Assembly (NCBI RefSeq): GCF_027580225.2
Contig: NC_073353.2
Span: forward strand, 35,880,001 to 35,944,000
From: Misgurnus anguillicaudatus
Lineage: Eukaryota > Chordata > Actinopteri > Cypriniformes > Cobitidae
DNA: 64,000 nt
Direction of reading: 5' to 3'
This document shows, piece by piece, positions 31,396-42,011 of the stretch. Position 1 is the stretch's first letter; each line of letters opens with the position of its first letter. The position numbers and the translations under genes were made by a program. The notes beneath the pieces are model-generated. The model did no database searches and had not been told where the DNA came from. It saw only the letters and a list, made by a program, of their open reading frames with translations.

Positions 31396-31839
31396 AATAA
31401 AGTGCAAATGTTTTTTCCTGATGGACATCCTGATGTTCCAGGGTGTCAGGCAGGTTCTCATCCACATCACAACAGATATTTTTTTCTTGTAACATAGCAA
31501 AGAATCATTCAGGGTGTCTTATACAGTCATCTAACATTTCACACATTAATTCCCCTTCAGCTATTTATCTATTCAGTTCACAATTCAGTTCATACAAAAA
31601 CAGATTATGACAAAAAGGTCAACCATTCTGCATGTCATGAATTATGCTATTAAATAATTTCTAAATATTCTGAGATACTATTCAACAGAAACCAGTATAA
31701 ATGAAAATTGATGAAAATTACATAAGCAATGAAAAATGTAGCAAACAGCAGACAATTGTACATAATCAACCACATGATTGTATCAAGCATTTGCAATTTG
31801 TCCAAAACAATGAAAATTTGCTTTTATGTTGTGCACAAC
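31396..31839. other. No recognised feature
   Basis: AT-rich; no exon, RNA gene or repeat end recognised. Confidence 0.5.
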
Positions 31840-32292
31840 TAGGTATGTACCGATACTGGTATCGCGTGTCGGCCTCGATACCACATTTTCTAAAGTACTC
31901 GTACTCGTTAAAAGTCCCCCGATACCGTGGATCAATACCACGGTCTGAGAAATGTCTATTTTTGAGCGGCGTGTAAGGGGTTAATGCCTCTTGTGTTGTC
32001 CAAAGAGGCAGAGTTTACAACAAACTGAAAAAATACTTTATTTTTGATTTAAAAAAATATTATTTATTCTGTAATATGTTGCATACAACATGCTTTTCAT
32101 TTTAAATAAATGTTCTTAATTCCAAACTAGTCCCTTGTTTTTTTTTTTTTTTTTTTTTTTGTTAAATTATATGACTAAAGCTGTTACCTGTAAATTTAAA
32201 TCATGTTTTTTTATTAAGTACTCTGTATCGGTATCGGCAAGTACTGGTATCGTACTCGTATTAAAAAAAAAAGTGGTATCATTGCATCCCTA
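31840..32292. mobile_element. hAT-type miniature element with 8-bp duplication
   Basis: 453 bp, from TAGGTATGTACCGATACTGG to ATCATTGCATCCCTA, flanked by TGCACAAC on both sides (31832-31839, 32293-32300). Contains CGATAC/GTATCG words near both ends and a T-run at about 32137. No transposase. Confidence 0.92.
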
Positions 32293-32300
32293 TGCACAAC

Positions 32301-32826
32301 CGACTTAATGATGTGGATGTTGTGTTTTGACGACAAGCGATTGAGAAAAACTGTAAATGTGTCAATTCTGTCCAATCTCTTGCAATGCAATATTTCATAT
32401 ACACGAATGAGTATTCATACTGTTAAAATTTAAAAAGTGCAGCCATGTTTATTTACAATCATCATTATAAAAACTAAAAGTTTACATCAGAAAATACAGA
32501 CACCTATTGAGTACTCTTGTCATATTGACAACATGGCTAAACATTTTGACTGTCTTATTCATGAACAATGACACAAGGACTTGACATTTTGATGTTCACT
32601 AACATAAAAATTTGCTTTTGAGAGTAAAGGATTTTAAACAAGTTTTACAGGCTTTTGCAGAAAATCCATGATGTTGTGCAGTTTGTGCAAATTGTTGAAA
32701 TGAGAAATGCACTTATTATTTTGCAAAATGTATAAAAGGGCACTTATTTTATTGCTAAAAACAACGTTATTTTGTGTATTTGGTATAATACAATGTGTTC
32801 ACGTGGTTTATGGCTCAAAAAACATT
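32301..32826. other. No recognised feature
   Basis: AT-rich DNA, no feature recognised. Confidence 0.5.
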
Positions 32827-33277
32827 GGCTCCGTTCAAAAACTAAGGCAGCTGACTTGTTGCCTTGCTGCCTCATGAGGCAATAACTTTGGAGGCAGCTC
32901 AGAGAAACGCTTTCGGACACACTTCAAAGGCAGCGTGTTTGAAATATAAACAGAAAGCGCCTTTGTGATAACTAATCACATATTTGAAAACTACAATACT
33001 AATTTCTCACTAGAAATGCAATCAAAAGGTGTAAAAAGTGAAAACATAACTTAATTTACACTAAATTTGTGATCCAGACACTTTCTTGCCCGCCATTTTA
33101 TTTTTTCAAACTCGACCACATTCCCCATGCACACACACGCATAGAATTGTGGGACAGGATGATGAAGGTATCTCAGGAGAGTCAGGAAGTAAACCTAACA
33201 TTGGATTTGGACATGGATTCGGACATGCCTCGATGCCTTCCTGCCTTGGAAACACTTTAGAGTTTTCGGACGCAGCC
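32827..33277. mobile_element. 451-bp TIR element (GGCTCCGTTCAAAAACT)
   Basis: Ends GGCTCCGTTCAAAAACT / AGTTTTCGGACGCAGCC are inverted repeats; ATT stands on both sides (32824-32826, 33278-33280), a possible 3-bp duplication as in PIF/Harbinger elements. Inside, GAGGCAGC and CTGCCTT words pair. Frames crossing it on both strands are by-products. Confidence 0.65.
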
Positions 33278-33299
33278 ATTATTTTCCACATTTCCAGAT

Positions 33300-33686
33300 T
33301 TCACTCTCTTCCTGAAACGCATGGATTTGAAAAGGTCTGTGTCCCTGATTGCTCTGAATATCTTTGACGTCAGCCGGAAATGTGATGCTCCTTACCATGT
33401 TTGAAAGATTCGCTCACAATGCAATGCTAACGGGAGTTAACTTACAGGCTGTAAGTCCGAAGCGGGAGGATGTCTGTCTTGTCTACATCACCAATCCCAG
33501 AAAGTAAACTGTTGCATACAATCCGTGTATTTGTTGTAGTCCAAGGAAAGAGATTTACGTTGGAGATGATAACTCGTGTCATCGTTTACTTTGGGATTTG
33601 TACCTTTTGCGTATCGTCAACATGTACCAATACACACTTACACACCAAAGGAAATGTAAAAACGTGAATCGGATCATAGGTGCTCT
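33300..33686 (-). repeat. Repeat E, uninterrupted copy (empty site)
   Basis: On the minus strand this repeat starts AGAGCACCTATGATCCGATT next to a TTAA (33687-33690) and continues with TTTACATTTCCTTTGGTGTG, TAAGTGTGTATTGGTACATG, CAGCCTGTAAGTTAACTCC and CACATTTCCGGCTGACGTC. The same order is found at 37223-37371 plus 43303-43500, where it is interrupted. At 33537-33538 a single TA marks the point of interruption in the other copy. A TTAA-type element by its one clear end; the other end is not defined. Confidence 0.75.
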
Positions 33687-33746
33687 TTAAGAATGATTCG
33701 AGAAATGCTCCAAAGCGACTGAGAAAAACTGTAATACACACATGCA

Positions 33747-33975
33747 GATTTACATTTATGCTTTTAGCAGACCCTTTTATCCAAATCCGCTTACAGTCTG
33801 AGCTATAGGTGTAGTGAGCAGTGCTCCGACATATGGTGAAGACGCACTTCCAGCGATCCGAATTTGAATCCCGGCACAAGGTCCTTTGCCGATCCCATAC
33901 CCCTCTCTCTGTACTTCATGTCCTCTCCTTACTGTTTATCAAATAAAGGCAAATGGCCCGACATAACTAAAAAAC
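33747..33975 (+). repeat. tRNA-type SINE with L2-type core
   Basis: Begins with a decayed L2-type tail word (TTTAGCAGACCCTTTTATCC), then a B-box-like GAATTTGAATCCCGG at about 33862, then GGTCCTTTGCCGATCCCA, CTCTCTCTGTACTTCATGTC and the end ATCAAATAAAGGCAAATGGCC. This arrangement fits a cyprinid tRNA-derived SINE. No intact A box or duplication identified. Confidence 0.6.
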
Positions 33976-34793
33976 AACAAAAAACAATTACAGGTATACA
34001 TTTTATCAGTATATGTGATCCCTAAGAATCTAACCCATGATCTTTGCCGAAAACTCTACCAACGCTGCCACGTGCAGTTGTACAAACACTAAGAAACAGG
34101 TTAACAAGCATCACTCACCTACGTTTTGACTCATTGTTAGACATACAGTATGCTACTGATCTGTTTATCAATAGTAATTCAAGCTATCGAGCGCTTATTG
34201 AATGTTCACCGTGCTGACAAAAAGACCCGTGGATGTTGTCACAGTCAAGGCAATCTCTGTCCCTGTGTGAAATTCAATGCATCGTGTCGACGATTAAACC
34301 AATTCATTAGAATCTTCAAAGACGTATCTTGTATCTCGGTAGACAGCTGGGACGGAGCGAGAAACGGGAGGAGGCGGAAAGTGTCACACGAGCCGGCTGA
34401 GGTTTCGCCTGTTTTCAAGGTGAGTTGGTAAGGCAAAACTCGATTGTCTCTCCCCGCTGAAAAGCAAAACTTGGCTAATTGGGTTTCTGAGCTAATGAGG
34501 GATTGAGTTTGCATTGAGAAGGGAATGACAAAAGTTCATAAAAACAAGTAAGTTATTTTTATTGATAGCATACAATGTATATTTTTTTCCTAAAACCAAA
34601 TATAAAATCTATCGAAGGGGACTTCTTCTTGGTGATGTTATGAATTAAGGGTTAAATGCAAGCTTTTTTTAATAAACAAGCTTTTTAAATGTCTTGAATT
34701 GCATCACAGCAACAAATTTTTACGAGGTGGCAAATTTGTATAATCTGCTAGGGCTCCATCCATCCTTTTATTTGAATAATATTTAGGGATGCA
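33976..34793 (+). other. Unique DNA with a possible non-coding exon or regulatory element
   Basis: 34140-34540 is non-repetitive and moderately CpG-bearing. It contains a strong donor-like site TTTTCAAG|GTGAGTTGG (exon side ending 34419) after GAGCCGGCTGAGGTTTCGCC, and AT-core homeobox-type words (TTTATCAATAG, GCTAATGAGG). The 93-codon frame 34150-34431 has no domain and overlaps a minus-strand frame. A 5' untranslated exon or a conserved regulatory element is possible. Confidence 0.25.
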
Positions 34794-34983
34794 CTGATGT
34801 AACTGCCTATAATTGTTTATCGGCAAAAGCAATTTTTATCTCCCTATTAGAAATCAGACAAAAGAGGTAATGATCAGGGCATTACTTTGGTTTGTATGCA
34901 CTTCTAGGATTTCCAGACATAATAATTTGAACCTGGGAGTAAAAAGCAAACCTATCGGCAACTATCGCATCAGTGGATGTCAT
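34794..34983. mobile_element. Short hAT-type relic
   Basis: TAGGGATGCACTGATG at the left pairs with CATCAGTGGATGTCA at the right; CGGCAAAAGC and TATCGGCA words lie inside. No 8-bp duplication found, so it is old or internally rearranged. Confidence 0.5.
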
Positions 34984-35634
34984 TCTCAGTAATCCAATAT
35001 CTGTATTGACACAGACAATTTGTATGCCTTTTGTATCATTCACATTATATGAAATCACCACCAGATAAAATAGGTACACTTTTCCATGAGATCAGGTAAG
35101 CATTGCACATTTGTCTGCCTAGATATATGTATCCGCAAAACAGCAGGCATCCCCAAAACATCTCTAGGCCATCAAATGTGTGACTCTGGTATCTTACAGT
35201 GACATTACCCACCAGCCTTCGCTCGGTTACCCTGGAGAGAGCTCGCCGCACATATCCTGATGACATGTTAAATTCTCCTCTCCCGGTCTTTCCCACCTCC
35301 CTTCCTTTTCAAGGCCTCTGTAGTCTTGTTAATCCATTTTGAATTAATTATCTATGCTGCCGGGCTCAGTGTTCTTTAATCTTCCTCTTTCATCCAATTG
35401 CAGTGCCTGACAGCCACACATAGCGAGTCGCCTCACGCTTTCATCACTAAATACAATGTTTGAGTGCTAGAGCAAAAAGGGAAACCCTGACCTTTAAACA
35501 AAGACATATTGGTGTGCGATGCCGTAAAATATTTTCCAACACTACCAGCAGTCGGTCTATGTAGGCAGGTTGTTTACTTTACCGCCACGACTTTAGGACA
35601 GGCCGTAATGTCTTGTAGTTAGTGATCTCCTATG
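34984..35634. other. Unique DNA
   Basis: 35320-35470 has balanced composition with TTTTGAATTAATTATCTATG and a following GC-richer stretch, suggestive of conserved non-coding DNA, but this cannot be shown without a comparison. No exon supported. Confidence 0.25.
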
Positions 35635-36518
35635 TAGGGGAGAGCGGGACATAACAGCGCTTTTTGGTTTTGGCTCAATCATTCAAAAAAGTTTGATTAA
35701 TTATATTTATACACAAGCAACACACACATCTCTGCTACAAATGAACATTTCAAGTTTGTTTCTAGTACTTACCGTTCTTGGACAATTACACCAAACGTGA
35801 CAGAAGTGCAAACATTACAACTTACCCCATAGATGGGGATAATTGTAACACTTCATAAAAATCAAGTTTGCAGGCAAATATTTCAATACTATTTTGTCTA
35901 TATACTTGAGGTGGATATTGTTTATATATCTGTCTATAATAGACCGGTACACTATTCATACCCTCATCTAACCATAGTTCAATTATAAATGGATACAAAT
36001 ATCTAAACATGTGAGAAACGCAGCACAATGACAAAACTTTTTTTATATGTGACCCAGCATCAAAGCATCAAAGTCTGATTTTAGCCATTCATTTCATTAT
36101 GATTTCAATCTTTGACGTGACCTTATTAAATCAATATTAAAGATATGAATAAAAATAAATTGATTTTTGATAAGACAGGCACATTTATTTTGTTGGCAGC
36201 CAGCAATCATTTGTGTGTAGCCTATTTAAAACAACGGCAAGAATTACGCTAACGTTAGTTGTAACACAGGGTTACAGTTAACCCCACTGGGTCAAAATAT
36301 CTTCAAGCCCACAAATAAAGTTGCTAAGAGCTGCAGTCATATTTTTAGTCAACAAGACACTGATTAATATGACATAGCATTGGATTTGGTATCTTACAGA
36401 TCGTCTTTTGGCAGCGTGAAAAAAATACGGGAAAAACAAAACGCTCAACCCTGTGCAACAATGTAAACGGTCTGTGTTACAACTAACCCCGCGTTTGTTT
36501 TTGCCCCGTGTACCCCTA
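35635..36518. mobile_element. TIR element (TAGGGGAGAGCGGGACATAAC)
   Basis: 884 bp between TAGGGGAGAGCGGGAC and TTGCCCCGTGTACCCCTA, imperfect inverted repeats. The interior repeats a motif pairing GTTACA/TGTAAC with AACCCC/GGGG: ACTTACCCCATAGATGGGG, AGTTGTAACACAGGG, GTTAACCCCACTGGG and GTTACAACTAACCCC. No protein recognised; the flanks show no clear 8-bp duplication. Confidence 0.6.
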
Positions 36519-37222
36519 ACATGTAGGTGCAGATATGTATAGGCTACATTTGATACCAATATACCTTTGAAGTATTAATATGCCCTCTTTAGATGCAAAG
36601 TTTAAATTTTTAAAAGTGTATTGGGATAGTCACAGCTTATAAGAGTGTACTTATAGTCTAAATGCTGTCAGTTTGGATAAAAGCATCTGCTAAATAAATA
36701 AATGTCAATTAAAACTGCAATGCTGGTGTTGTATAAAGTATGTGCTCAATTCTAATGCATAGAAGTGCTAAGGGTAAAGCTTTTGAGATCAGATGGGTTA
36801 AGATGCGTCTTTACTTTGCATTTACAGTGATACAGGCCTATTTCTGTCTCTTCTCTCCATCAATGATGCAGTAGGCTGGCAGTCTCCAGAGAAGCAGTCT
36901 TCTTCTGTCCACAGTCAGAGCCTGCAGAGCTAACAGAGATGTTTATATTTAGCTGGCAAGTGCAAAATCACAACATGATGGTGTTTTGTGAACTGAGACG
37001 AAGTGATTTTATAAAGTTTATTGGAGGGGGGAAATGCAACTTTTTATAGGGATTGCTTTTTCATATCACAAGAAATGTAAAGGTACATAAGAAATTACCA
37101 CAACAGAAATAAAGCAAAGATTGAAGGGCTTTCAAATTTGAGCTTTTATGTTAAGTACACAATGCCTTTAACATAAATTCTGTCCAAATACACTCAATCT
37201 CATTGCATTACAAATCCTTTAA
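36519..37222. other. Mostly unique DNA; solo L2-type tail at 36673-36703
   Basis: TTTGGATAAAAGCATCTGCT followed by AAATAAATAAATG near 36673 is an L2-type 3' end in plus orientation, with no LINE body upstream. Otherwise no feature recognised. Confidence 0.5.
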
Positions 37223-37371
37223 AGAGCAACTATTGTCCGATTAACGATTTTACATTTCCTTTGGTGTGTAAGTGTGTATTAGTACATGTTAACGGTATGC
37301 ACAAGGTACATACCACAAAGTAAACAATGCACGAATTATCGTTGCCAACGTGAATCCCTTTTCTTGCACTA
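37223..37371 (+). repeat. Repeat E, interrupted copy (left part; right part 43303-43545)
   Basis: Starts AGAGCAACTATTGTCCGATT after a TTAA (37219-37222) and runs to GCACTA at 37371, then resumes at 43303 with TACAACAAACACATAGATTG. Aligns collinearly with the minus strand of 33300-33686. The interruption is the 5931-bp CACTC element. Confidence 0.75.
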
Positions 37372-37560
37372 CACTCAAAAAATGGGTTTTGTAGCACTGT
37401 TCATTATACACAAATATATTTAGTTACATTAAAACATACACATTTATTTTTAAGACAAAATACAAGTGTAATGTGTTATGCTAAATCAATTTGTTATTCA
37501 CTCTAGTTTATCTAACTACCTATCTTTAAACTAAAGTAATTGGTTTACTTTTGCGATTCA

Positions 37561-37638
37561 AACTACCGGATGTGACGTCATTTAACGACTTCCACGAAGA
37601 CGGCGCGGAGCTCTGGCGCGCAGGTGATGGTGTTTCCG
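37561..37638 (+). promoter_or_regulatory. Promoter-like CpG-rich 5' exon of the carried gene
   Basis: Short CpG-rich block with a consensus cAMP-response-type site TGACGTCA (37573-37580), then AGACGGCGCGGAGCTCTGGC and a strong donor TTTCCG|GTAAGTGA with exon end at 37638. It lies about 200 bp inside the left terminus and upstream of all coding exons. The sequence supports a TATA-less promoter and first non-coding exon; transcription start is inferred only. Confidence 0.5.
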
Positions 37639-40105
37639 GTAAGTGAACTAAATACGTTTTTTCTTCAATCTATCTTAAAACATTGTTGAGGCAACTTTAT
37701 TTTATGTTGAAGTCGATGGTGTTTGTGTTCGATGGTGATGATTTCACGTCATTTGTGCAGCGGTGAGGTAAAGTGTGTTATTTGTGCGTTTCAAATGTAA
37801 TGGAGTGCTTCACGCGATCTGTCGTGTGACGTGTTTAAACCGTATTAAACGTGATGTACTTGTGTTTAAACGGTATTAAACGTGTTGTTCATTTTCGGGT
37901 CATTTTTAGTGTTTTATGATAGCAGCAGTGTTGTAAACTGTGTGATTTGTGCGTTTCAAAATGAATGAATTGCTTCACGTGTTCGTGGTGAGTTGAACTT
38001 CGATTTTCTGTCGTGTTCCGGTGGTAACGTTAGCCATTGAACTTGTTTTACTGGTGATAATACTAGTTTTTGAAACGTATTTTCCTGTGTTTAGTCAGAG
38101 CATTTTCTCAAGGGGTTCTTAAAGTTTATTTTTTGTTGTTACTCTGAATGAATATTTACTTAAAGTTATGTTGAAATGTAAAATTTGTGATCTAAATTAC
38201 TAAAACATTAAAGACTGCTGCACGTGCGTTGTGGGGTTATCATAGATATCATTGTACATATTCAAATTGATATATTCAAGACATGTTATGCTCTACTTGT
38301 TCATTTAAGTAGGAATTATGCTACAGATGTAATATTGCATGACGACAAAGGCCCACTTTCACTTGTAATTTGTGTGCATGGCATGCAGTGCACTGTCATC
38401 AGAAAAAGAATACTTTGCTCACATAAACAGTCACTTAAAGAAAAGTAAAACGGTATTTTGCATGTTATCAGGTTGTGATTTCCAATCAAATGTCAATGGG
38501 ACTTTTATATCACACAAAAACAGAAAACACAACCAGCATTTACTGAGTGATTTTAAGCCTGGTGTAGTTTCCATTGCTGAAGTATTACAGGAGGCCAAAA
38601 GTTTTTATGGTGATGAGGCAAGTGATGCTTTTGTTCATGACTGAAGCCAGATGTGTTTTATTAAAACAGATTATTTAAACTAGAGCATATCACACTTTTT
38701 TAGGTAAACTGCATTGTATGTTATCTGTCAGTGCCTATTTTAGTTAGCTGATGATTGATTATCCATTGCTACATTGTTATATGGTTGGTGCTTTGTTTGG
38801 TGACTTTGAAAAGACAAGTCCACGCATATGTTGTAAAATATGCTTTTATTTTGTTAAATGGACAATTCATAAGTTAATGTTTTTTAATCATACTTACAAT
38901 TGATTTAAAAAAAATAATTAACTAAATTTTATTTGTTTTCCACAGTCATACCACAAAGACTTCTCCAGTCTGGCTAAAAGTTACAAAAGGTGATCCTTCA
39001 GTATGCCATTTCTACTTCAGTGGGTGACCTGTCAAAGGAAAGAAAAACAATGTAATCTACAAGGACATTTAAGGATGCAGTTCATGGATTCTGACTTGGG
39101 CAATTAGTTTTTAAATCTCATGTACACATCTGAAATTCAAGACAAAAGTACACTAAAGGTGGTATTTCTGACAACACCAAGTGATTGTGACAACTCGCCC
39201 CCACCACAACTGAACAGTTTTCAAAGGAGTACCTGCTCATCACCAGCTCTTTCACTTTCATCCTGTGACACAGTAGTTTTGTCAACCCCATCTACTTCAT
39301 TAAGCTCTGACTGTGTTGCAAAAGCGTGTTTTGCCAAATATATAACAAAACTGAGAAAAATTGGCTGTACTGAAGTGAAATTAAATTTACTCAAGCCCAA
39401 ACCAGCTGGAATTTCCAGTGCTGCTTATCATATAAAAAAAACATGCAACGCTTTGGTTAACTACTGCCCTTACCATCCACAAACGGAGACATCCAAAACA
39501 CTGGAAGTAGTCAGTGTAATACTTCTGTCTGAAATTAAAAAGAACAATGAGAAAACATTTTGAATGCTGATGGACAAGACCTTTTCTATCAGGAGACATA
39601 AGGTTGTCAAGGAATCGCCTTCAATAGCAGATTTCAAAACTAGATGGCCTGCTCTTTTCAGAAGGGAAGAGGTGAGTGAAAAGTTTTTGAGTCATTTATG
39701 TTTAACTTTATTGGCTTTGTGGTAACAATAATTTATTGTGTTTTGTAGATTTGTGCAGAGTTTAAAAGAATCGCAACAGCCCCATTGGTGTCTACATACT
39801 TGGCGAAGATGGATCAATATTCTGCAAAGCTTATAAGGATCTATGCAAAACGAGGAGTCGTCAATTGACAGAGAATTAAAAACCTGCTGGTTTCCACAAC
39901 ACGGGTATGAAGAACTGCACTCATTAAAACCTTATAATAAAACTTATTTTTGCACTGGTGAAATTGAAATAGAGACAGAGCGCAGCGCGTCACAACCTGA
40001 AAACCACGCCCACCGGGGGGGAAAGCAATCCAACAGTCTCCATTGACTTTGTATTGCAAAAGGCCGCCTCCTTGTCATTTCTGGCTTATAACAAAAAACT
40101 GAATA

Positions 40106-40255
40106 ATGCCTAAAAGCTGCTTTGGGACAATATGTAACAAGCCAAAGAACACAGAAATAAGTTTTTATAAGCTGTCGAGCCGTAAAACCCAGTCTTTAAG
40201 GAGAATAAAGTGGATGGCCGATTACGTTTCCCCCTATTGGACGCAGTTTTACTAA
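40106..40255 (+). pseudogene. THAP-domain N-terminal fragment, left arm
   Basis: 49-codon frame starting MPKSCFGTICNKPKNTEISF, then YKLSSRKTQSLRRIKW and MADYVSPYWTQFY. The M-P-x-x-C-x4-C start, ISFYKL and R-R-x-x-W are the N-terminal signature of THAP (C2CH) DNA-binding domains, found in P-element-type and Kolobok-type transposases and in host THAP genes. The C-x2-H half is absent, so it is a first-exon-sized fragment, too short to fold fully. Relative to the right arm it has 27 extra in-frame bases after the Trp. Confidence 0.65.
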
Positions 40256-40508
40256 TAGGAGTACTATGAAAAGTTGCCTGTTTCCATTTCTGTGTCTAAA
40301 CGCTCGTTTTTTGAAGTCGACAGCTTATAAAAAATTATTTATTCATTTTTTTGACGTGTTAGATGTACACCTTGTCACACAGCAGCTTTTAGGTATTATT
40401 CTGTTTTTAAGTTTAATCTGTAAATAAGTTTTTATAAGCTGACGACCCCAAAAAACGAGCGTTTAAAGACACAAAAATGGATACAGGCAACTTTTCATAG
40501 TACTTCTA

Positions 40509-40637
40509 TTAGTAGAACTGCGTCCACTTTATTCTTCTTAAAGGCTGGGTTTTACGGCTCGACAGCTTATAAAAACTTATTTCTGGGTTTTTTGGCTTGT
40601 TAGCTGTACATATTGTCACACAGCAGCTTTTAGGCAT
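40509..40637 (-). pseudogene. THAP-domain N-terminal fragment, right arm
   Basis: 42-codon minus-strand frame MPKSCCVTICTANKPKNPEI, then SFYKLSSRKTQPLRRIKW and TQFY. Inverse partner of 40106-40255, with two extra codons after the second Cys and without the 27-base segment. As in the left arm, the second metal-binding half is missing. Confidence 0.65.
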
Positions 40638-41090
40638 TATTCAGTTTTTTGTTATAAGCCAGAAATGACAAGGAGGCGGCTTCTCGCAATACAAAGTCAA
40701 TGGAGACGGTTGGATTGAATTCCCCCCCGGTGGGCGTGGTTTTCAAATTTGCATAACTGCGCTCTGTCTCTATTAGAAAGTTTCTGGAACTTGTAAAAAA
40801 GAAACAAAGGTACAGTTTAAGGTGTTCCTTTTTTGTTGTTGTTTTCCACTTACATGCTGTATTTTGCATAATAATCTAAAAATAAAGGTAAATGTTTACC
40901 TGATATTGTGAATGCTACAATTAATAAAATTTTGATATTTACATATTTAGACTGACTGACACATTGATCAGACTCCAATCTTTCTTTGTCTACCTGAATG
41001 AAGACCTGACCAGTCTAATTAAAGAGTACTTGGTAAGTATATGTGCATATATATACTTTGCTGTATTATCAAGGAATTGAAATGTTGTGG

Positions 41091-42011
41091 TATCCCAGGT
41101 GAAAAAGTAGTACACTTCCATATTGTACTTACAGTGCTCTATTTTTATTTATACTTTATATACTAAAAATTATTCTTTAGTACTTTTTAAGATGTTCTTA
41201 AGATTATCTAAGTGTACTTATTTGTGCTGTTTTGAGACAACATGATTATGAACTAAAATGTGCTTTGAATATACTACTGTATCTCTGTATTAAAAATGTA
41301 TTTAGTTAAAACTTGTAAACTTGAACCCAACTTTCATACAAAGATGGGCTCAAGTTTACTACGAGTGGTACCTAAATACATTTTTAAAATAGATTTTTAG
41401 CACATTTCAGTTCATATTCATGGTGTCTCAAAAATAGAACAGGGAAGTACAATTATACCTTGTTCACACTGTCAGCCTAAATCCGATTTTGCTGCATATT
41501 CGCATCCATCGATTCCAATTCAGTCACATTTAGAACTTGTGAACGGCCAAAAACCACATGAAATCAGTTCAAATCTGTTTCAGGCTACATCCATGGGTGG
41601 TTTAAAATCCTTTTCAAATCCAAGTCAGTCTGACTGCTCTGATCGCGTTTGTGTAGCTTTTCGGTTATGTCATGCTGTTGCGTCACATAAAACGTAAACA
41701 CATCAGATGTTGAGGCAGATTGTCGTGCCAGCGCAACGTCATTGCCATAGAAACATTGCAGATAATCCGGAAAACAGCAGAACGCTACAGCACACACAGA
41801 ACAGTTGTGATCCACAATATGGACGAGTTTGTCAAATCGGATATGCCCTAAAATCTAATTTAGACTGACATTGTGAATAATGTACAAGATGTTCTTAAGA
41901 TTATCTTGAGAAGTGCAAAATAATAATTTTTAGTATATTACGTACAGAATTAGTGCATGAAAATAGAGCACTTTAAGTACATTATGGACGTATACTTTTT
42001 CATTTGGGATA
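41091..42011. mobile_element. Palindromic element in an intron, with a nested TIR element
   Basis: Ends TATCCCAGGTGAAAAAGTA / TACTTTTTCATTTGGGATA, and GTACTTACAGTGCTCTATTT against AAATAGAGCACTTTAAGTAC. Lies between coding exons D and E of the carried gene. An inner TIR element occupies 41461-41880. Non-coding. Confidence 0.75.
41461..41880. mobile_element. Nested TIR element (TTGTTCACACTGTCAG)
   Basis: Left TTGTTCACACTGTCAGCCTA and right TAGACTGACATTGTGAATAA pair imperfectly, as do CTAAATCCGATTTTG and CAAATCGGATATG. The 76-codon minus-strand frame inside is a by-product. Boundaries are approximate. Confidence 0.6.

Larger units (their letters stand above)
39968..40774. mobile_element. Foldback element with THAP-domain exon in both arms
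   Basis: Palindromic insertion in the carried gene, ends AATAGAGACAGAGCGC / GCGCTCTGTCTCTATT (TA on both sides if the element is read as GAGACAG...CTGTCTC). Arms of about 370 bp pair closely. Each arm holds the start of a THAP-type zinc-finger reading frame in inverse orientation, and degenerate third and fourth pieces lie near the centre (40317-40400, 40423-40500). It has separated exon C from exon D of the host gene. Confidence 0.8.

Noticed and set aside
39561..39563. In-frame TGA as a selenocysteine or readthrough codon
   Set aside because: The same gene also has a second TGA, a frame change and a late TAA; simple decay explains all of them, and no SECIS-like element was sought successfully.
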